A stretch of DNA of 64,000 nucleotides from contig MCFG01000131.1 in NCBI GenBank assembly GCA_002104895.1, positions 23,501-87,500 of the forward strand, in the 5' to 3' direction. Of the stretch, positions 52,769 to 64,000 are shown one piece after another. A program made the translations under genes and the position numbers. The stretch's first letter is position 1. Every line of letters starts with the position of its first letter. The notes below the pieces were generated by a model, which searched no databases, was not told where the DNA came from, and saw nothing but the letters and a program-made list of their open reading frames with translations. This stretch comes from Anaeromyces robustus (Eukaryota > Neocallimastigomycota > Neocallimastigomycetes > Neocallimastigales > Neocallimastigaceae).

Positions 52769-55763
52769 ATCATGAATATTGCTTAAAAAAAAAAGGAATA
52801 TATCGTTTATTTTCATTTATTATTACAAATTTTTATATAATATAAAATCATTTATATTAATTATATATATTAATATTTTTCTTATAAAATTATATTTTTT
52901 ATATTAAAAATTGTATTAAAGATAAAAAAAATTTATTTGTTTAAAAAAAAAAAAAATTAAAAAAAAAAAAAAAATAATAAAATTTATAAAAAAATTTAAA
53001 AAAACTATATTATAGAATATTAAAAATAGATTTAAATTGATTGATTTTTATTCCACATTAATAAAAATATTATAAATATTATAAATAAAAATATTTGATA
53101 TTTACTATTAATTATTAAGAAATGCATGTTTAAATTGTTTAATTTAATATTTTATTATTATATACTACCAACACATATTATTATTTATTATTGATGACTT
53201 TAAATATAATGGACTTTATTTTATTTAGTTTTAAAACTTTTTAACAAGTTACACAAAGTTGTGTATACGCAGAATAAGTAAAAAAAGAAAAAAAAAAATA
53301 TTTTTTAAAAAATTTAAAGTTTTATGTCTTTATGTGCTTTTATGTATTGATTATTACTACTTTTATTTTTATTTTATTTTTTATTTATTTATTTGATTAT
53401 ATATATGTATATGTATAATCAAAGAAAAAATTTTGATTTTTTATAATAAAAATTATAATTAACAATAATTTAAATTTTATTATTATATATATTACAGAGA
53501 TGTTATTAGTTAAAGTAATAAAACCATTCATTATTAAATATTCATATAAAAGATATATTTTTGACATTCTTTTTTTTTTTTTTTTATAATTATGACTTTC
53601 ATAAGAAAAACGGTTATAATTTGTTAAATAATTAAAAACGGATTAGTGGGAAAATATTTTAATTTTATTTTTCTGTAAAATTTTATATTAAAATTGGTTT
53701 AACATTATGAATTTCTAATTTTGGTATTTTTTGTGCTTTTTTATTTTTTTCATAATATGAATAGAATGTTCAAATAATAAATAATCCAATAAATTTAAAT
53801 TTATAGTATTTTTTTTTTTTTTTTTAAAAAAAATTACCTTAAATAAATATTTAATAATAAGTTTTTCAATGTACTTAATTTTTAATATATTAGGTATATA
53901 TTTTATATATGAATAAATATTATTGCTCTATTATTATGTTTTGTTTCATTATATATGAAGTAAAAATATGATAATAAATTACAATATACTATATTGTAAT
54001 ATAATAAATGAAAACTTTAAAAAGTTAAGATAGTTATTGATATTTTTATGTATATAGTTAAAACTATATACATAAAAATTATTATTAAATATTAAATATT
54101 TAATTTTATGAATAAATATTTAAATAATATTATTACATTATTAAAGTTATTAATAATTATTTCCGTAAGGTATAATTAAATAAAATTATAAAAGTTTTAT
54201 TTAATAATAAACATATGATATTTTTTTTTTTTTTAATTACTTAATAAAAATAAATAGATTATAATTGGTATAATGTCATTAATAAAAAGTATTATACAAT
54301 TTTTTTTTTTGTACATAATTTTTTAATTAATATAATGTATTAATTTTTAATATATATAATATATGAAATATATATAATAATAGTAATACTTGTTTTATAT
54401 AAATAAAAATTTTTTATTATAGTTTATATATTAAAAACTTTATTAATTTTATTTATTATTATAAATATGCAATATATTAGTATTAAATGATAATTTGATA
54501 ATAAGATAATATTATTTAAATATTATAAAATACAGTATATTAAGTTTATTGATAATAAAATAAAATATATTCAATATAATTTTTTTTATTGTTTTGTTAT
54601 GTATTCAAATATGCATATTTTTTTAAATATATATATAGATATAAAATAATCTATCAAAAAAAAAATTTTTTTTTTTTACTTTAAATATTCGTTGTAATAT
54701 CTATTTTATATATATATTTTTTTATTTTACATCTTATCTTTTTTATTTTTTTTTTATATTAATTTAATTTATTTTTATTTTTATTTTTATATTTTTTTAA
54801 TAATTTAATAATTTTCAATTTTTATTTATTTATTGTCATTTTATTTACATATTTTAATTTAATACTACTTTTTTATAATTTTATAAAATTAAAATCAATT
54901 AATTTGATTAAATATTAAATAAAAAGACAATCAAAAATAATAGGAAAATAAAATCAAAAATATGTTATTTGAACATCACAATATTATATAATATTTATTA
55001 ATATTAATATAACATCATATATAATTTAATTTATAATATTATAAATAATTAGAATAATTTAATAATCAATTTCATATTATTATTATAATTAATATTATTA
55101 TATCAATATAATTTAATCTATAAGAAGCACAATTTTTAATATTTTATAAAGAATTAATCTATTAAATTCAACATTATAATAAAAGAATACGAGATTTATA
55201 AATCTTATTGTATTCTTTTTAATTTTTAGCATTGTATTTTTTCATATTTAAGATTTAGACATACTAAATGTATATAATATAAAAAATACTATAATTTTAT
55301 TTAATACTACTATTAAAAATATTTTAATATTAAAAAAATTTATTAATTTTTTTAATTTAATTTAAATTTATATATGTAGTTAATTTTTTAATTTCTTTAT
55401 AAAATTTTTAAATTCTATTATTAATTACGATATTCATTAATTTTTTTTAATACTTGATAATTTAATTATAATAATTATTAATATTACTATTGGTATTTTT
55501 TTTTATTTTTAATATTTGAATTTAACAATAAATAACTATATATTCTAATATATTTAATTCAAGTTTTTCAATTTTTTTAATTAATATCAATAATCACTAA
55601 CTATTGTTAATGCACATATAATTTCTTTCTTTTAAAAAAAAATAAAAAAAAAATAAAAAATGATTTTATAAAAATAGAAATATTACAATTAATTTAAAAC
55701 AATATTATATATACATATACATATATATACATTTTAAAGTTAAAAATAATTATTTTATAAAAA
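52769..55763. other. 3-kb AT-rich intergenic region
   Basis: Extremely AT-rich, with no coding segment I can support on either strand. Two clear stem-loops: a perfect 18-bp hairpin with a 2-nt loop at 54042-54079, and a hairpin at 55181-55219 with a 10-bp outer stem and an interrupted inner stem. Many A and T homopolymers. It should include the 3' end of the choice-of-anchor A transcript and the promoter of the 55764 gene. Confidence 0.75.
54042..54079. repeat. Perfect 18-bp hairpin
   Basis: Arms 54042-54059 and 54062-54079 are exact reverse complements (left arm ATTTTTATGTATATAGTT) with a 2-nt AA loop. All but a few pairs are A-T. Context is intergenic. Confidence 0.85.
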
Positions 55764-57878
55764 ATGTTAACAATTAATAAAACATATATGAAGAAAATTT
55801 CACCATTTTTATTATGCACATATTCTCTAAAAAGTTATAACAAAGAAACAACAATTCAGGATTTATTATTGGATTTTGTCAATATAATTTATTGTAATAA
55901 TTACCAAAGATGTAATAATTATCAAAAACGTGATATATTATTAAAATTTTTATATCATATATTACAAAAAACAAATTTTATTTTAAAATTTAATTTTAAA
56001 ATAGATAAAAATTTGAAATTTAATGCCATTCCAAATACAAATTGTAATTATTTATTTATTTTAAACGATAATACTATTTTGCAATTTAATTTTAATTTTA
56101 TAGAAAAATTATTAACAAATGAAAAGAAATTATCATTTCTTTATTATTATTTAAATTTAAATCAAGATATAATAAATAATAATTTTTCATATAATAATCA
56201 TTTTGATTTTTTATTAAGAAATCAAAATTCATACCAAGTTGGAGCAAATAATCAAAAAATATTTAATACCTCACTTTATGTACACACTAATAATATGTGT
56301 ACAAAAACTATTGCTAATTTAAGTAATTTAAGTAATAATCTTTTTAAATCTTTTAATACAAAAAATTCCAATGAAAGAGTAATATCAATTAAAAATAATA
56401 GAAAAAACAAAGAAGAATTTTTTATGAACAAAAGAAAGAGTTTTCATTCAGACATAAATTTTTCAAATGTAAATATAAAGAAGATTAATTCAAAAAGAAA
56501 TAGATTCCATAGTAATTTTAAAAAATTAAATTATGAAATTTCTTCCAAGTACCATCTTTATCAAAAAGAAAAAGAACAATTTAAATCAATTATCAGTCAA
56601 GCTTATTCTATGATGGATAAATCAAATGATAACATATATCTTTCTGATAAAGATAAAGTAAAAAAATTTTTTAAAGGAAAATATTTTAAAAATTTATATC
56701 AAAAATTAAATTTATTACAAAATAATTTGAGAGATTATGTTAATAATGAAAATTATGATTTTAAATCTGAACAAGGTCATTTTTGTGAAAAATTTTTAGG
56801 TTTAAAAAATATTAAACCAATAAATTGTAATATGTCACAACAATGTCATTTAAATCACATTGATAACAAAAAGAATACCCTTACAACAACAACATCATTA
56901 GCACCTTTTAATTTAAGTGAAAAATCAATTAATAAAGATATTGTCAATATTAATCAAACAAAATTTAATAATATATCCAATGAATCTAATTCAACTAATT
57001 TAAGCGTTTTTCATTTTTCTTTAAAACCATATTGTCTATCTCCAAAAGTAACTTCTGCAGTTACTATAACTACTACTATTAACATTGAAAGTCAAACCAA
57101 TAATAATAATAATAAAGATATTAAGGAAGAATTTAATCATTCTATCCAAATCTTAAAAGATTCAACACAATTTCAATGCATAAGCAACAATGATTTAAAT
57201 CATAACAAAACCTTAGTTGAAAATGGTATTGTAGATGAAGTTAATAATAATAATTTAAATCATAGTGAAAAAAATAGTGTCAATGAGATTATAACATCTT
57301 ATAATGATACTAGAGATGTTCATAATAATAAAGAAAAATCTTTTCAAACATCTAATGTAGATGTTATAGAAAAGAGTATGGAACTTTCATCAAAAGAAAT
57401 TTTTAATACATCATTTACTAATAATTCAAATAATTTATTATTAAAATCTGATGTGTCTACAAATAACGAATCAGTAAAGGATATAAAGTCATCTTCTAAT
57501 GTTAAAAAAAATAGAAGAAGTAAACATAATCGTTCATCTGCGGTGTGTTTATCCTCAAATGATATTAAAGGCATATTAAAACAAACAAAAAAAGAGGATA
57601 TAAATTGTAAACCTATTCCTCCTTCTAAAAGAAATTTAAATGAATCAATAAAATATCATGAGAATAATAATGTTTCATATTCTAATAAAGAATATTCGGA
57701 AAGAAGAAAATTATTGTCAAGAAATTGTCATCATCCTTCTTTAAATATTATAAATACATCCCAATTTTGTTATAACGATTATTATCCATCCGTACGTTTA
57801 CCATTTAATCCAAGAAACCCATCTTTCTATCAACAACAACAACAACAGTGGATAAATCGTAGAAGATTAAATGTTTAA
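55764..57878 (+). CDS. Asn-rich protein of unknown function
   Basis: 704-aa open frame on one exon; the family is not recognised. Residues 1-125 look like a folded, Leu/Ile/Phe-rich domain (for example LLLDFVNIIYCNNYQ and LLKFLYHILQKTNFILKFN). The rest is low-complexity, rich in Asn, Ser and Lys, with scattered basic segments, a Ser/Thr-rich middle, a GILK tetrapeptide at about residue 603 (the form of a protein-phosphatase-1 docking SILK motif, possibly coincidental) and a Gln run just before the basic C terminus INRRRLNV. There is no signal peptide or transmembrane segment. Length without a stop in DNA this AT-rich argues for a real gene. It is convergent with the SWIM-domain gene. Function unknown. 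Confidence 0.75.
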   Translation: MLTINKTYMKKISPFLLCTYSLKSYNKETTIQDLLLDFVNIIYCNNYQRCNNYQKRDILLKFLYHILQKTNFILKFNFKIDKNLKFNAIPNTNCNYLFILNDNTILQFNFNFIEKLLTNEKKLSFLYYYLNLNQDIINNNFSYNNHFDFLLRNQNSYQVGANNQKIFNTSLYVHTNNMCTKTIANLSNLSNNLFKSFNTKNSNERVISIKNNRKNKEEFFMNKRKSFHSDINFSNVNIKKINSKRNRFHSNFKKLNYEISSKYHLYQKEKEQFKSIISQAYSMMDKSNDNIYLSDKDKVKKFFKGKYFKNLYQKLNLLQNNLRDYVNNENYDFKSEQGHFCEKFLGLKNIKPINCNMSQQCHLNHIDNKKNTLTTTTSLAPFNLSEKSINKDIVNINQTKFNNISNESNSTNLSVFHFSLKPYCLSPKVTSAVTITTTINIESQTNNNNNKDIKEEFNHSIQILKDSTQFQCISNNDLNHNKTLVENGIVDEVNNNNLNHSEKNSVNEIITSYNDTRDVHNNKEKSFQTSNVDVIEKSMELSSKEIFNTSFTNNSNNLLLKSDVSTNNESVKDIKSSSNVKKNRRSKHNRSSAVCLSSNDIKGILKQTKKEDINCKPIPPSKRNLNESIKYHENNNVSYSNKEYSERRKLLSRNCHHPSLNIINTSQFCYNDYYPSVRLPFNPRNPSFYQQQQQQWINRRRLNV

Positions 57879-58482
57879 TTAATTTAAGAGATTTCAATTA
57901 AAATTTCTTAAAAAAAAAAAAAAAAGAAAAAGAAAAAGAAAAAAAAGAGCGAAATATATATATATATATTTTCCTTTCTGAAATTCTTTATTATTATTTA
58001 AAAATTATATTTATTTATATTTATTTTATAACTTTCTCTTTATATTTTTATATAAAAATTAAATAATAACAATATACATATTAATATTTCTTATTTTTTT
58101 AATTAAATATATAGCAAATAATTAAAAATAATATATATAATAGAATAAAATTTTGTAATAATTTAATAGTTTATTATATATATAAATAATATCCAAAAAT
58201 AATATCACTATAAAAATATTAATATATAAAAAATTTTATAGATCATTTATAAAAAAATATTAATATATAATAAAATTTATAGATATTATAAAACATAAAA
58301 ACATATTTATATATATAATATATATATATATAAAATTCATTATTAAAAATAAATAAATAAACATTTATTTATTTAATAACATAATATTAATAATTAATAA
58401 TAATTATAATATAATTTTCATAATATTTATTTATTTATTATTATTATTTTTATTTTTATTTTTATTATTTTTTTTAATTTCA
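57879..58482. other. AT-rich spacer between convergent genes
   Basis: About 600 nt between two 3' ends. An A/G-rich tract lies at 57910-57947, followed by TA repeats; TATATTAATATAAAAAATTTTATAGAT-like segments recur at about 58218-58280 as an imperfect tandem duplication. Nothing coding. Confidence 0.7.

Positions 58483-64000
<5,518 letters not shown>

Overview
The window is eukaryotic nuclear DNA with extreme AT content, especially between genes. Genes are intron-rich with short GT..AG introns, and intergenic DNA and introns are packed with ATT, ATTT, ATTTTT and AAAT microsatellites and homopolymers. The gene set points to a zoosporic fungus, and I infer an anaerobic gut fungus (Neocallimastigomycota): an axonemal inner-arm dynein heavy chain (so the cell builds a flagellum), a fungal-type I9 proteinase inhibitor, an Sso/syntaxin t-SNARE, a group II phosphofructokinase and a secreted protein with a bacterial-type choice-of-anchor A domain. 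Dictyostelium has similar base composition but lacks axonemal dynein. The phylum is inference; no rRNA or marker gene is present.

Layout. 1-666 (-): 5' exons of a phosphofructokinase that runs off the left edge. 2690-12334 (+): complete eight-exon GCN1 (2796 aa). 13257-18434 (+): an apparently intact, full-length APE-type LINE with a 13-bp target-site duplication, a 1439-aa ORF, an AATAAA signal and a 30-A tail. Its first ~100 nt can fold in the order of an HDV-like double pseudoknot. 18688-33004 (+): a 16-exon dynein heavy chain (4075 aa, DNAH3/7/12 class). 33811-35852 (+): an eight-exon syntaxin (284 aa). 36594-38296 (-): a WD40 protein (496 aa). 38925-39589 (-): PRKRIP1 (149 aa).

From 39.6 kb gene density falls. 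There is a cluster of diverged inverted and direct repeats (40.0-41.2 kb), a tandem pair of related secreted, possibly surface-anchored proteins of unknown family (41459-43090 and 44449-45990, +), a four-exon I9 inhibitor (47005-47929, -), an intronless protein-L-isoaspartate methyltransferase (49007-49693, -), a Thr-stalked choice-of-anchor A protein (51609-52768, +, 5' end uncertain), an Asn-rich orphan (55764-57878, +), and a SWIM zinc-finger protein with a huge low-complexity tail (58483 to the right edge, -).

The genes do not form one pathway. The dynein serves the flagellum, GCN1 the translational stress response, the syntaxin secretion, and the secreted proteins presumably the cell surface. 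Exon boundaries were derived by hand from splice consensus, phase continuity and family similarity; every multi-exon model is in phase throughout. The most interesting items are the structured 5' end of the LINE, its position just upstream of the dynein gene, the orphan secreted pair, the choice-of-anchor A protein with three palindromes at its presumed 5' exon, and the repeat-expanded SWIM protein.
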